DNA from: Mycolicibacterium frederiksbergense
Lineage (GTDB): Bacteria > Actinomycetota > Actinomycetes > Mycobacteriales > Mycobacteriaceae
DNA: 64,000 nt
NCBI RefSeq assembly: GCF_029893345.1
Contig: NZ_JARXVE010000002.1
Coordinates: forward strand, 186,001 to 250,000
Reading direction: 5' to 3'
Shown here: positions 10,212 through 18,867 of the stretch, piece by piece
Layout of the letters: each line of letters begins with the position of its first letter
Numbering within the stretch: position 1 is the first letter of the stretch
Translations under genes and position numbers: made by a program
Notes under the pieces: model-generated
What the model was told of the DNA's origin: nothing
The model's database searches: none
The model's input: the letters and a program-made list of their open reading frames with translations, nothing else

Positions 10212-10685
10212 TCAGATCGACAGGTCGCGGCGCAATTTGGCGACGTGGCCGGTGGCCCGCACGTTGTACTGCGCGACGGCGATCTTGCCGTCCTCGTCGA
10301 CCACGAAGGTCGAGCGGATCACGCCCTGAACGGTCTTGCCGTACATGGTCTTCTCGCCGAAGGCGCCCCAGGCCGTCAGCACCGCACGTTCAGGGTCTGA
10401 CAGCAACGGGAAGGTCAGCTCCTCCTTGCCGCGGAATTTGGCCAGCTTCTCCGGCTTGTCGGGGGAGATGCCCACCACGTCGAGTCCGGCGCCGTTCAGC
10501 TCGGCGAGGTTGTCACGGAAATCGCACGCCTGCTTGGTGCATCCCGGGGTGGATGCGGCGGGGTAGAAGTACACGATGACCTTGCGGCCCTTGTAGTCGG
10601 AGAGGCTGACGACGTTGCCGTCGGCGTCGGGCAGGCTGAACGCCGGGGCGGCGTCGCCCACTTCCAGTCGCGGGGTTGGCGGCAT
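10212..10685 (-). CDS. bcp: Peroxiredoxin Bcp (thioredoxin-dependent thiol peroxidase)
   Basis: Reduces hydrogen and organic peroxides using a peroxidatic cysteine recycled by thioredoxin. 157 residues, typical of the Bcp/PrxQ class. The motif STPGCTKQAC shows the peroxidatic Cys after TPG and the resolving Cys five residues later, as in alpha2-type 2-Cys Bcp. The ATG at 10685 precedes MPPTPRLEVGDAAPAFSLPD, the usual AhpC/TSA N-terminus. Orthologous position to Rv2521. Transcribed divergently from the DUF3618 gene. Confidence 0.93.
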   Translation of the reverse strand: MPPTPRLEVGDAAPAFSLPDADGNVVSLSDYKGRKVIVYFYPAASTPGCTKQACDFRDNLAELNGAGLDVVGISPDKPEKLAKFRGKEELTFPLLSDPERAVLTAWGAFGEKTMYGKTVQGVIRSTFVVDEDGKIAVAQYNVRATGHVAKLRRDLSI

Positions 10686-10789
10686 GCGTGGGATCCCTTC
10701 TTGTCGACCGGTTCCGTTGGAACGACTCCGGCTGATCTAGGGTAGTGCGGCAGGGCAGCACGACCTGGAGCGGCTTGGAGGAGTGAACA

Positions 10790-11017
10790 GTGGCGAACCG
10801 GGATCCGGAGAGCATCAAGCAGGACATCGATCGGGCTCGCGATCAACTGGCGTTGACTGTTGACTCCCTTGCTGAGCGTGCGAACCCGCAGCGTTTGGCA
10901 GACGATTTCAAATCCGCGGTGATCGCCTTCATCAAGAAGCCGGCCGTGGCGGCGTCGTTGGCCGGCGCGGGGGTGCTGGTCGTGGTCGTCGTCATCCGAC
11001 AGATCAAGCGCCACTGA
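10790..11017 (+). CDS. DUF3618 small membrane protein
   Basis: 75-residue protein with an N-terminal amphipathic, charged region (MANRDPESIKQDIDRARDQL) and one C-terminal membrane segment at about 49-70 ending in positively charged RQIKRH. This is the DUF3618 architecture common in actinobacteria; function unknown, and Rv2520c sits at the same place. GTG start at 10790, with GGAG at 10778-10781 as a ribosome site. Divergent from bcp across 104 bp. Confidence 0.85.
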   Translation: MANRDPESIKQDIDRARDQLALTVDSLAERANPQRLADDFKSAVIAFIKKPAVAASLAGAGVLVVVVVIRQIKRH

Positions 11018-11046
11018 ACTAATACCTGCCGCCGTGCGGCACTAGT

Positions 11047-11202
11047 TTGATTCGCCGCTCAGCGGCACTTGAGTTGATTCGCCGCTCAGAGCGGCCGGGG
11101 GGTTTGCCGCGTGGATCAGCGGCACACGCTTGATTCGCCGCTCAGCGGCGGACGTTTGATTCGCCGCTCAGCGGCGGACGTTTGATTCGCCGCTCAGCGG
11201 CG
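11047..11202. repeat. Five short palindromic repeats, three with a 26-bp period
   Basis: The unit TTGATTCGCCGCTCAGCGGC recurs at 11047, 11074 (altered arm), 11130, 11156 and 11182. The last three are spaced exactly 26 bp apart and separated by GGACGT. Each unit contains a CGCCGC/GCGGCG stem with a TCA loop, so the transcript could form a row of small hairpins just downstream of the DUF3618 gene. The spacing is too short for CRISPR spacers. Likely a transcription-terminating or replication-expanded intergenic repeat. Confidence 0.8.
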
Positions 11203-11359
11203 GAAAGGACGCAGCCAGCTCGTCAACAACGAGCTCGGGGGATTGGCGGTGCGGCCGAGGCGACTGCAGCTATACACCATGACCGGCTGGTTCGCAGCAA
11301 CAAATGCAGAGGTAGATGAAGCCGTGGGGTTGACGTTCCCTGCGGAAGTCATCAGCTAA
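11186..11359 (+). pseudogene. Possible 3' remnant of a lost gene
   Basis: An open frame of 57 codons with no start codon near its beginning ends at TAA 11357-11359. The readable part (QLVNNELGGLAVRPRRLQLY, then TMTGWFAATNAEVDEAVGL) has ordinary protein-like composition and begins at the edge of the repeat array. I do not recognise the family. It could be a decayed C-terminus cut off by the repeats, or chance; confidence is low. Confidence 0.25.
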
Positions 11360-12163
11360 TACCTCGTATCCTGGCAGTATCGCCACCCGGTGCTGCATCG
11401 CGGTGATTCAGCTAACGCGAGGTTAGCAAGTTTTTCGACCGCTGACCAGCGTAAGCGCCGATTACGCATCCTATGCAGTAACTTACGTACACGTCAACAG
11501 TTGCGTAAAAATGGCGTAGTGTCGCATTCTTTTCAAGTCAATAGCACATTGTTGGCGGCTATCCTCGCTGGTTGACGCCGAGATCGCCGGCGATGGTCCC
11601 GCAAAGATGTCTCGGCAATCGGTGGAGATCAGACGCTGCGCGACCGCATCGTGAACGCGGAGGTGACGTCAGTCGGCGCTACCCTCCGGCGTGTTTGCTG
11701 AGGTCAGAGCGTCCCGCGGGCTGCCGGTCGCTGCCCGTCCCTGAATCTGATCAGGGAAATGATTGGCCAACGTCGGTTGGTCTGGTAAGTCGAGCTTTTG
11801 CGCATCTCGGCGGCGAATGGTGGTCGATGTCGGGATCTGCTGCATTGTGCGACGGGAACGGCTTTTTGTCGCGGGATCTGTTGCTAGCCCATGGGAGTCC
11901 AGTTAAGGTCGACTGCGGGTCATGGGCTCGGGGAGGCGACCTGGAAGTCGACCCCGGCCGCAACACGGGACGATCGTGTGACAAGGGGGGTTGTGTTGCA
12001 GCTGTCATTTCAGCGGTTTGCCAAGAGTGCTGCATGTGCTGAAGCCGGTGTGGTTGATCCTGACGAACGCAACGTCGGGATTGGCTGACAACACCCGACG
12101 GCTCATATCGAACCTCTCTGTGGAGATGTGGGCCTTGGTCACACACCGACTGGAGGTAGCTAC
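11360..12163. other. Gene-poor stretch of about 800 bp
   Basis: Composition is more AT-rich than the flanks, especially 11390-11560. Reading frames present here (for example 11572-12042) have irregular amino-acid composition and no ribosome site or recognisable domain, so no gene is called. In M. tuberculosis the corresponding DUF3618-ldtB interval holds PE26; nothing resembling a PE protein is visible here. It could be a scar of mobile DNA. Confidence 0.4.
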
Positions 12164-12346
12164 ATGGCCTACGTGAGCGATGAAACCCTGGGGGATCTGC
12201 GCAGGGAACTCGATCGCTTCAAGAGCGAGCAGGACCGGGATCGCGGCTATGCGGCCGCACACCTGGCCGGTGCCGTTGAGACGCTGTTGGAAGAGGCTGA
12301 GCCCAGCGTCGGCGACAGATTTCGCGAGAGGGATCACGCCGGGTGA
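12164..12346 (+). CDS. Small charged hypothetical protein (60 aa)
   Basis: 60-residue soluble protein, mostly helical and highly charged (DLRRELDRFKSEQDRDRGYAAAHLAGAVETLLEEAE). No membrane segment or cysteine. The ATG at 12164 is preceded by a good TGGAGGTAG ribosome site at 12151-12159, and the gene is followed 24 bp later by a strong terminator, so it looks like a real short transcription unit. Family not recognised; no function assigned. Confidence 0.65.
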   Translation: MAYVSDETLGDLRRELDRFKSEQDRDRGYAAAHLAGAVETLLEEAEPSVGDRFRERDHAG

Positions 12347-12369
12347 TCGCATCACATATCTCGGAAACG

Positions 12370-12397
12370 CAAAAACCCTGCCGAGGCAGGGTTTTTG
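12370..12397. terminator. Bidirectional intrinsic terminator
   Basis: Hairpin with arms AAACCCTGCC and GGCAGGGTTT around a short GA-containing loop, with A and T runs on its two sides. It ends the small-protein transcript on the plus strand and, on the minus strand, follows the tRNA-Lys 3' end by 3-4 nt. One of the few canonical stem-plus-T terminators in the window. Confidence 0.9.
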
Positions 12398-12400
12398 GTT

Positions 12401-12476
<76 letters not shown>

Positions 12477-12629
12477 GCGAGAGGAACAATAACAGGAGTT
12501 TCGGCTGACAGTGAAATCCGCTGGTGACGGGCTTGTAGGCGGCGTTGCGGTCGCACTGGTCTCCCAGGTAGCCCTTAGACTATTGCCAAGAATTTGCGCT
12601 CGGCCGTGTGATGAGGGGTGTAACGAATA

Positions 12630-13850
12630 ATGGGGCAGGTCCAGACGCTGGCCGGTCCGTATCGGAATCTTTTCCGATGGATGGCTGTCGCCATGGCGCC
12701 GGCTGTGATGTTGGGGCTCACGGCGTGTGGCGGCGAAGAACCGCAAGGGCCGCCTCCGGTGATCGCCGACAAGGGCACTCCCTACGGTGACTTGTTGGTG
12801 CCCAAGGTCAACGCCTCGGTGACCGATGGCGCGGTCGGGGTGACCGTCGAGGCGCCCGTGACGGTGAGCGCCGAGAACGGCGTGCTCGACAGCGTGACCA
12901 TGACCCGCGGAGACGGTGTCCCAGTCGCCGGGAAATTCAGTTCCGACGGGCTGACGTGGTCGACCACCGATCCGCTGGACTACAACGAGCAGTACATCCT
13001 CAATGCCCAGTCGCTCGGTCTGGGCGGCGCTGCCGACCGCAGGCTGCGATTCGAGACGCATTCGCCGGCGAGCCTCACCATGCCCTACGTTCTGCCCAAT
13101 AACGGCGCAGTGGTCGGGGTCGGTCAGCCAGTGGCCGTGCGCTTCGACGAGAACATCACCGACCGGCTGGCCGCGCAGCGCGCCATCACCGTCAAGACCA
13201 GCCCGCCGGTCGAGGGTGCGTTCTACTGGCTCAACAGCCGCGAAGTGCGTTGGCGGCCAGCCCGATACTGGAAGCCCGGAACCTCGGTGGACGTCACCGT
13301 CAACACCTACGGCGTGAAGCTGGGCGACGGGTTGTTCGGCCAGGGCAATGTCACCACCCACTTCACCGTCGGAGACGAGGTCATCGCGACCGCCGATGAC
13401 AACACCAAGACGTTGACCGTCCGGCGCAATGGTCAGATCGTCAAGATCATGCCGATCTCCATGGGTAAGAACAGCACTCCGACGAACAACGGGGTCTACA
13501 TCATCGGCGATCGCTTCGACGAGCTGGTGATGGATTCCTCGACCTATGGCGTTCCGGTCAACTCGCCCAACGGTTATCGCACCGAAGTCGATTTCGCGAC
13601 CCAGATGTCCTACAGCGGTATCTACGTGCACGGCGCGCCGTGGTCGGTCGGTAGTCAGGGCTACAGCAATGTCAGCCACGGCTGCCTCAACGTCAGCACC
13701 GCCAACGCCCGCTGGTTCTACGAGAACACCAAGCGCGGCGACATCGTCGAGGTGGTCAACACCGTGGGCTCGGTGCTGCCGGGCACCGACGGCCTGGGGG
13801 ACTGGAACATCCCCTGGGACCAGTGGCGCACCGGCAACGCCGTGACCTGA
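12630..13850 (+). CDS. ldtB: L,D-transpeptidase LdtMt2-type lipoprotein
   Basis: Forms 3->3 (mDAP-mDAP) cross-links in peptidoglycan; the family is targeted by carbapenems. 406 residues: N-terminal membrane segment and lipobox LTAC with lipidated Cys33, two Ig-like domains (about 55-250), then a YkuD catalytic domain with HGAPWSVGS and SHGCLN, catalytic Cys352, and a C-terminal tail with the WNIPWDQW motif typical of LdtMt2. The ATG at 12630 gives a normal lipoprotein signal. Length and domains match Rv2518c (LppS/LdtB), whose neighbours are also present here. Confidence 0.95.
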   Translation: MGQVQTLAGPYRNLFRWMAVAMAPAVMLGLTACGGEEPQGPPPVIADKGTPYGDLLVPKVNASVTDGAVGVTVEAPVTVSAENGVLDSVTMTRGDGVPVAGKFSSDGLTWSTTDPLDYNEQYILNAQSLGLGGAADRRLRFETHSPASLTMPYVLPNNGAVVGVGQPVAVRFDENITDRLAAQRAITVKTSPPVEGAFYWLNSREVRWRPARYWKPGTSVDVTVNTYGVKLGDGLFGQGNVTTHFTVGDEVIATADDNTKTLTVRRNGQIVKIMPISMGKNSTPTNNGVYIIGDRFDELVMDSSTYGVPVNSPNGYRTEVDFATQMSYSGIYVHGAPWSVGSQGYSNVSHGCLNVSTANARWFYENTKRGDIVEVVNTVGSVLPGTDGLGDWNIPWDQWRTGNAVT

Positions 13851-13938
13851 CCCGTTTACCCCTGCGGTAATCGACACATCGCCTCGCAATGGTGAATCTG
13901 GTTATGTCCCAGTTCAATACCGTGAAAGAGGTTTAGAC

Positions 13939-14301
13939 ATGGCCGATGTTGCCGACACCGTATCCGGATACCTGAAGACCTGGAATGCCGTCGCCGCCAC
14001 CGATCGACAGGCGCTGCTGGAGCAGCACTGGGCGCGTGGGGCCAGTTACACCGACCCCCTCGCGGAGGTGAACGGCCACGACGAGATCTCCGGGGCGATC
14101 GCAGCCGTCCACACCCAGTTCCCGGGGTATGTGTTCACACTCGTCAGCGGGCCCGACGTGCATCATCGCCAGGCGCGGTTCCAGTGGGGTCTGGGCCCTC
14201 GCGATGCCGATCCGGTGGTCGTCGGATTCGATGTGCTGGCCACCGACGATGACGGACGGATCCAGACCGTGCTGGGGTTTCTCGACCGGGTCCCGTCCTG
14301 A
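13939..14301 (+). CDS. SnoaL-like / NTF2-fold protein
   Basis: 120-residue single-domain protein of the SnoaL-like (NTF2) superfamily, alpha+beta cone. Features: N-terminal helix with YLKTWNAVAATDRQALLEQHW, then a YTDPLAEVNGHDEIS segment and three beta strands ending in VLGFLDRV. Members are small-molecule isomerases, hydrolases or ligand binders; the substrate cannot be inferred. The ATG at 13939 has GAAAGAGG at 13923-13930 upstream. Stand-alone gene, convergent with the SRPBCC gene over a 3-bp gap. Confidence 0.75.
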   Translation: MADVADTVSGYLKTWNAVAATDRQALLEQHWARGASYTDPLAEVNGHDEISGAIAAVHTQFPGYVFTLVSGPDVHHRQARFQWGLGPRDADPVVVGFDVLATDDDGRIQTVLGFLDRVPS

Positions 14302-14304
14302 CCG

Positions 14305-14781
14305 TTACTTCACCGAACGGTCCAGTGCCGCAAGCGATTCGTCGAGGAAATCGGGGCCGAACGGCGGCATCGCGCCGACCTGGTCCCGGAAGCTCTGCGG
14401 GGTGTCGGTCCAGTCGTAGGTGAGGGTGACGTCGGTCTGCTCGCCGTTGGGCGCCAGGTCGTAGCGCCAGGACCAGCCGCCCGGGGCGTGGTTGCCGGCG
14501 TTGTCGAGTTGGCCGGGTAACCAGGCAATGGTCCGGTCTTTGTCGAAGGCGGTCACTAGGTTGTGCATGACATAGTGGCCGCCGGCTGCCGGCATGAACA
14601 TGTTCATCGCGAAGATCTGGCCGGTCGCGGTGATCGGCTTGGGGTCGATCGCGTCACGCACCCAGTCGCCGGGCTCGGTTTCGCAGTGCCGGGCCGGGTC
14701 GGACAGGACCGCGAACACCTCCGCCGGGGAGGCCGAGATGGTGCGGGTGACGACGTAGCGCTCGCTGGCGTTTTCGGTCAT
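14305..14781 (-). CDS. SRPBCC (START/Bet v1-like) family protein
   Basis: 158-residue protein of the polyketide cyclase/dehydrase and lipid-transport SRPBCC fold. It has the typical N-terminal strand RYVVTRTISASPAEVFAVLSDPARH and a late W-rich strand GGWSWRYDLAPNGEQTDVTLTYDW. The ATG at 14781 overlaps the stop of the upstream DUF899 gene (ATGA), so the two are translationally coupled and probably act together. Ligand unknown. Confidence 0.8.
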   Translation of the reverse strand: MTENASERYVVTRTISASPAEVFAVLSDPARHCETEPGDWVRDAIDPKPITATGQIFAMNMFMPAAGGHYVMHNLVTAFDKDRTIAWLPGQLDNAGNHAPGGWSWRYDLAPNGEQTDVTLTYDWTDTPQSFRDQVGAMPPFGPDFLDESLAALDRSVK

Positions 14782-15464
14782 TGCGAGTCCTTTCCGTACA
14801 GGCGGGCGATATCGGGGCCGTCCAGCCAGCCCGAGTAGGCGGGCCCCGACGGCCACCCCGGTGGGGAGTCCTGCCATTCTTCCTGGCGCCCGTAGGGCAG
14901 CAGGTCGATCAGGGCGAAGGTGTGGCTGAGTTGTTCGGTGCCGCGGCCGTTGGTGTGCCAGGTGCGGTAGACCGTATCGCCGTCTCGCAGGAAGACATTG
15001 ACCGCGAAATGCTCGCCGGGCGCGGCGTCCATGTCGGCACCGAACGAGCTCTCCGAGGACGAGTACCAGTCCATCCGATTGCCGACCTTGTCGCGGTAGG
15101 CCAGCGCCTCGGCGATCGGCCCATTGGTGACGATGACGAAGCGGGCGTCATAGTTGTCCAGGAAGTCCAGCCGGGTGAACTGCGAGGTGAAGCCGGTGCA
15201 GCCGCCGCAGTGCCATTCGGCGCCGTCGGTCCACATGTGGTGGTAAGTGATCAGCTGCGAGCGGCCGGCGAACACGTCGGCCAGGCGTACCGGTCCGTCG
15301 GCGCCGATGAGCGTGTACTCGGGCAACTCGACCATCGGAAGGCGCCGGCGCGCCGCGGCGATCGCATCCAACTCCCGGGTGGCGGCCTTCTCCCGACGCC
15401 GTAGGTCGTCGAGTGCGGCACGCCAGGTCTGCTGGTCGACTACCGGAGGGGTTCCTGCCGTCAT
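14778..15464 (-). CDS. DUF899 family thioredoxin-fold protein
   Basis: 228 residues, DUF899 family (thioredoxin-like fold). Recognisable parts: LPMVELPEYTLIGADGPVRL, ITYHHMWTDG, and a CGGCT motif near 108-112, an unusual CXXC that could be redox-active. The family is common in actinobacteria and proteobacteria without a defined substrate. ATG at 15464. First gene of a two-gene operon with the SRPBCC protein. Confidence 0.85.
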   Translation of the reverse strand: MTAGTPPVVDQQTWRAALDDLRRREKAATRELDAIAAARRRLPMVELPEYTLIGADGPVRLADVFAGRSQLITYHHMWTDGAEWHCGGCTGFTSQFTRLDFLDNYDARFVIVTNGPIAEALAYRDKVGNRMDWYSSSESSFGADMDAAPGEHFAVNVFLRDGDTVYRTWHTNGRGTEQLSHTFALIDLLPYGRQEEWQDSPPGWPSGPAYSGWLDGPDIARLYGKDSQ

Positions 15465-15606
15465 TGGGGCTCCTGACTGCTGTGCGGGGAAAGCTCTGTC
15501 CCAGAAGTAGACCCACCGCGCGGCCGGAACTCATCGTGCACGGTACTGTCCGACGAGCGAAGGGTGACCTAACACCTTGAGATGGACCATGGAGGTTTGA
15601 TCCAGA

Positions 15607-16377
15607 ATGAGCGGTCAACGAGCCGATGCAGCCGGCCTGCGTCTCCTCGTCGTCGGTGCCTCGTCGGGCATCGGCCACGCTGTTGCGGTCAGTGCCACCG
15701 AACGCGGCGCCAAGGTCGCCGTGGCTGCGCGGCGAGTCGACCTGCTGAATTCCCTGGCCGAGGCCACCGGCGGATTCGCGTTCGAACTCGATGTCGAAGA
15801 CTCCGCGGCGATCCCCAGGGTGGTCAATGAGGCGGCTGACGCATTGGGCGGTTTGGATGCCGTGGTCTTCACCAGCACGGTGATCCCGTTCGCTCACATC
15901 GAGGACACCGACGTCGCCACCTGGCTGCACGCCTTCAGCGTCAACACCGTCGGCGCTAACAACGTGCTGCGCGCCGCGGTGCCCAGGCTGGCCGAGAACG
16001 GCGTGGTGCTGGTCGCCTCCAGCCATGACGTGGGCCGTCCGCGGGCCGGTGTGGCGGCCTACAGCGCCAGCAAGGCCGCCCTCGACGAGATCCTGCATTC
16101 CTGGCGCAGCGAACACCCGGAGCTGTCCGTCGTGCGGGTGGGCATCGGCCCGACCGAGGACACCGAGATCCTGCGTGGCGCCGACCGCGACTTGTTGGAC
16201 CAGTTGCTCAAGACCTGGGTGGCCCAAGGGGCGCTGCCCGCCCGGATGTCGGCGGTGCGCGATGTCGCCAACACCCTGGTGTCGCTGGTGACCACCGCCT
16301 ACGAGAATCCGACTGTGGTACCCGAGATCGTGCAGCTGTCCCCGCGGATCAAGAAGAAGACGGGCGCCACGGAGTAG
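15607..16377 (+). CDS. Short-chain dehydrogenase/reductase
   Basis: 256-residue classical SDR. NAD(P)-binding VVGASSGIGHA is near residue 16 and the basic AARR after beta-2 suggests NADPH preference. The catalytic region has Ser in LVASSHDVG and Tyr/Lys in YSASK. Substrate unknown. The ATG at 15607 has no strong ribosome site. Last conserved-type gene before the accessory segment that runs to tRNA-His. Confidence 0.85.
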   Translation: MSGQRADAAGLRLLVVGASSGIGHAVAVSATERGAKVAVAARRVDLLNSLAEATGGFAFELDVEDSAAIPRVVNEAADALGGLDAVVFTSTVIPFAHIEDTDVATWLHAFSVNTVGANNVLRAAVPRLAENGVVLVASSHDVGRPRAGVAAYSASKAALDEILHSWRSEHPELSVVRVGIGPTEDTEILRGADRDLLDQLLKTWVAQGALPARMSAVRDVANTLVSLVTTAYENPTVVPEIVQLSPRIKKKTGATE

Positions 16378-16893
16378 TCGTGAGTCGGCGGCCGGTAGAC
16401 CGAGCCGCTGGGGTGCCGCACCAGCGGTCGTGAGGGGCGTTTGGGCACAAGGGCTTTCATTTGTGGCCTCCGCCCTGGGTGTTTCACCGGCTGCCACTCA
16501 GGGCGGATAGCGTGACAGCGTTCTTGCGTCAATTTCGCTGGAAGGCCGTTGCGGGCAAGGAAGTCGATGCTTGCGCACTACTGCGTCGTCACTATGAGAC
16601 ACGGGTTCTGGTACAACTTTTGCGACTCCGCGACGTGGGAGTTGGCGATGCGAAGAGAAGAACGGCTTACAGTCTCAGATCTTTAGTTTTGCGATGAGAA
16701 GTTGAGGATTCAGATCCCACTATGCGCCCGATCTCTGTTCTTGCTGTGGTCGGAGAACGGTCAGCGTTGACGTAGCTAGGGCATCGCAACACGACGTGTA
16801 GCGCTCCCAGGTGGAATCTGAATCGGCGGTGCTCGCCTTCGGCGAACCCCTGCCGACCTGTGCTGGGAGATAGATGCAGATCACCGCACTTCG
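16378..16893. other. Noncoding left border of the accessory segment
   Basis: About 516 bp with no convincing gene. A short minus-strand frame beginning near 16460 (MKALVPKRPSRPLVRHP) is proline/arginine-rich and runs into the SDR 3' end, so it is probably chance. AT content rises from about 16570. No inverted terminal repeats or tRNA-like duplication were found. Confidence 0.4.
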
Positions 16894-17640
16894 ATGAGTG
16901 CTAGAAGCTGGTGGTTGAATGGCGACGTGGACGAGTGGCTTGGGGACCTGTGGAAATTTCCGTTTCCAGTTGACGTCTACGGCACCGCGAACGGCTGGGC
17001 CGGTGCGCTGCTAACCGGGATATCTTTCCTGCTTGCCGCCAATGTCTATCGAAAGAACCGACAGGATAAGCGGATTGAGCAAGCATCCAAAGTCCTTTTC
17101 ACTTGGGCAGCTTCGCTTGACTTCGAGACCGACGGCGTGGTGCATCTGAAGGGGGATGTCTACAACCACTCGGACACGCTCATTACCGATGTCGCAGTCG
17201 TCGCATACCTGACGCGCGAAGCCATGAAGAAAGGCTCAAAGCGCCTGGACCGCTTCATGAATCCGCTGATGGGGTTGATCTACTACCACTCCGCTCAGCC
17301 TGACGAACACATGAACAGCGTGGTCATGCCCGATGTGAAAGCGCCGTTCGAATTTGATCTCAACCCGCCGTATTTCGGCAAGGTACGGCTCGAGCAGATG
17401 CGGATCGAACTCCACTTCATCGATGGCAACAGTGTGGCCTGGACCCGTCAGCGCACTGGCATCCCCATCGAGCACAACTACCAGGGCCGGTTGAAGAGAT
17501 GGTCCATCGGCGGTATCAAGCAGTGGCGCATCCTCAAAGGCAAAACGAAATCAAACTGGAAGAAACTGCAACCGACGAAGAAAGGACTGCCTCCCAAAGA
17601 AACACGAGACCCCTCTCAAGGGGAGGCTAGCCCTTACTGA
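16894..17640 (+). CDS. Hypothetical membrane-anchored protein
   Basis: 248 residues. One likely membrane segment at about 30-49 (NGWAGALLTGISFLLAANVY) is followed by a basic stretch RKNRQDKR and a large soluble region with many beta strands and a Lys-rich tail (residues 205-240). No catalytic motif recognised. Codon choice is less GC3-biased than in neighbouring core genes. It lies 33 bp upstream of the AbiV-like gene on the same strand, so it may be its partner; this is inference from position only. Confidence 0.6.
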   Translation: MSARSWWLNGDVDEWLGDLWKFPFPVDVYGTANGWAGALLTGISFLLAANVYRKNRQDKRIEQASKVLFTWAASLDFETDGVVHLKGDVYNHSDTLITDVAVVAYLTREAMKKGSKRLDRFMNPLMGLIYYHSAQPDEHMNSVVMPDVKAPFEFDLNPPYFGKVRLEQMRIELHFIDGNSVAWTRQRTGIPIEHNYQGRLKRWSIGGIKQWRILKGKTKSNWKKLQPTKKGLPPKETRDPSQGEASPY

Positions 17641-17673
17641 TTAATCGCCTAAACGTGCTATATGTAGTGACAT

Positions 17674-18528
17674 ATGGCGAAACAGAATGCGCTACCGCCG
17701 CTCACGCCAGAACAGGTCGTCGAACTGCACGATGAGTTGCTGGCCAACGCTGATCGGCTTCTGACCGCCGCGCTAGACATGCTCGAGAGCGGCAATCTGG
17801 GGCTAGCACGGTCGCTCGCGATCCTGGGCCTGGAGGAATCCGGCAAGGCAATCGCCATCCATCAGCGGCGTCGCGATATCGCCTACGAGGATGAGGGTGC
17901 GCCGTTCGTCGATGCGGGCCTGCAGAAGCTCTGGGCCAATCATCAGAGCAAACTCACCTTGGCCTACGAATTCCTTGTCAGCGAGGACTATTGGTTTGCA
18001 ACAGAGCCACCCGACCCTGAGGCTAACCGCGAGTGGCTAGGTGAAGTCGAAACGTGGACGCGAGGGCATAACTTGCTCAAACAGCGCGGGTTCTACGTCG
18101 ACGTTGATGCCGACAAAGGCATCCAGACCCCGGAGTCGACTGCTGACGAGCATTCGTTGCGGGAGGTGATCGGTCACGTCCACCAGATCGGGTGGCAGCT
18201 GAGGCTAGGCGAGCACATCGTCGCAAAGCAGCAGGAGCAGTCTGTGCGTGCCGTTCCCCCAGCGTCGGAGGAGGACATCGCCCGTTTTCGTGAATTGATC
18301 TCTGGAATCGACGGGATTGCCGCGTCGGAGGTGAATCGAAATTGCGAGGAGCTGCGCGCAGGAAAGCCAGCCGGTGTGTTGAACAACGACGCCTATCGTC
18401 TGCGGTTGCCCGGACCTGGGGCGAACCCGTTTGCCAACCTTGGGAGGCGTGGCTACGAAGCCGAAACGCGTGAGCTGATCCAACTCGCCGATCAGTTAGG
18501 TCTGAATGACGGCGCTAACGAGGGTTGA
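17674..18528 (+). CDS. AbiV-like HEPN-domain protein (putative phage defence)
   Basis: 284 residues, mostly helical. The N-terminal part resembles the AbiV family of abortive-infection proteins: LHDELLANADRLLTAALDML, then ARSLAILGLEESGKAIAIH near residues 49-67, the 'LEE-GKA' signature of the AbiV HEPN class. The canonical RNase motif R-X4-6-H is not evident at that point, so nuclease activity is uncertain. AbiV of Lactococcus blocks phage translation. Here it sits in an accessory segment beside a tRNA with a nuclease-like gene, which fits a defence role. ATG at 17674. Confidence 0.65.
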   Translation: MAKQNALPPLTPEQVVELHDELLANADRLLTAALDMLESGNLGLARSLAILGLEESGKAIAIHQRRRDIAYEDEGAPFVDAGLQKLWANHQSKLTLAYEFLVSEDYWFATEPPDPEANREWLGEVETWTRGHNLLKQRGFYVDVDADKGIQTPESTADEHSLREVIGHVHQIGWQLRLGEHIVAKQQEQSVRAVPPASEEDIARFRELISGIDGIAASEVNRNCEELRAGKPAGVLNNDAYRLRLPGPGANPFANLGRRGYEAETRELIQLADQLGLNDGANEG

Positions 18529-18535
18529 TTTGACC

Positions 18536-18701
18536 GGACGCTCATCGGCAGTCGAGGAAGATGTCGGTGACGGTGGTTCCGGTGGTCGTTTGGCGAGTAA
18601 CCCGGTGGCGTGACGACGGGACGCTCATCGGCAGTCGAGGAAGATGTCGGTGATGGTGGTTCCGGTGGTCGTTTGGCGAGTAACCCGGTGGCGTGACGAC
18701 G
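18536..18701. repeat. 83-bp tandem direct duplication
   Basis: Two head-to-tail copies, 18536-18618 and 18619-18701, are nearly identical, with a C/T difference in GTCGGTGACGG versus GTCGGTGATGG. It begins 8 bp after the AbiV-like gene. Read on the minus strand it encodes a short Thr-rich tail (RQTTTGTTVTDIFLDCR, then stop) that could be a duplicated 3' end of a lost gene. The remaining 18702-18867 holds no feature I can support. Confidence 0.85.
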
Positions 18702-18867
18702 GGCCGCGCATTCAGTGGAGTGGGAAGTTCAGGGCCGATATTGCGGCTCAACTCGTGGGGTTCAATTCTCGGCAGCTCCACCACCTCACTGGAGCAAGTT
18801 CCGCGGCAACATTCGATAAACCCACATCGTTAGATCTGAGATTTAACTTGCGTCATCCCGATACGGG

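Noticed and set aside
11130..11202. CRISPR array in the 26-bp periodic repeats
   Set aside because: Units of 20 bp are separated by only 6 identical bases, so there are no unique spacers, and no cas genes are present.
11572..12042. 156-codon frame in the gene-poor stretch
   Set aside because: No ribosome site, irregular Cys/Arg/Pro composition, and competing frames on both strands; I cannot support a gene.
16299..16532. Short minus-strand frame beginning MTQERCHAIRPEW
   Set aside because: It overlaps the SDR 3' end in antisense and has no domain or ribosome site.
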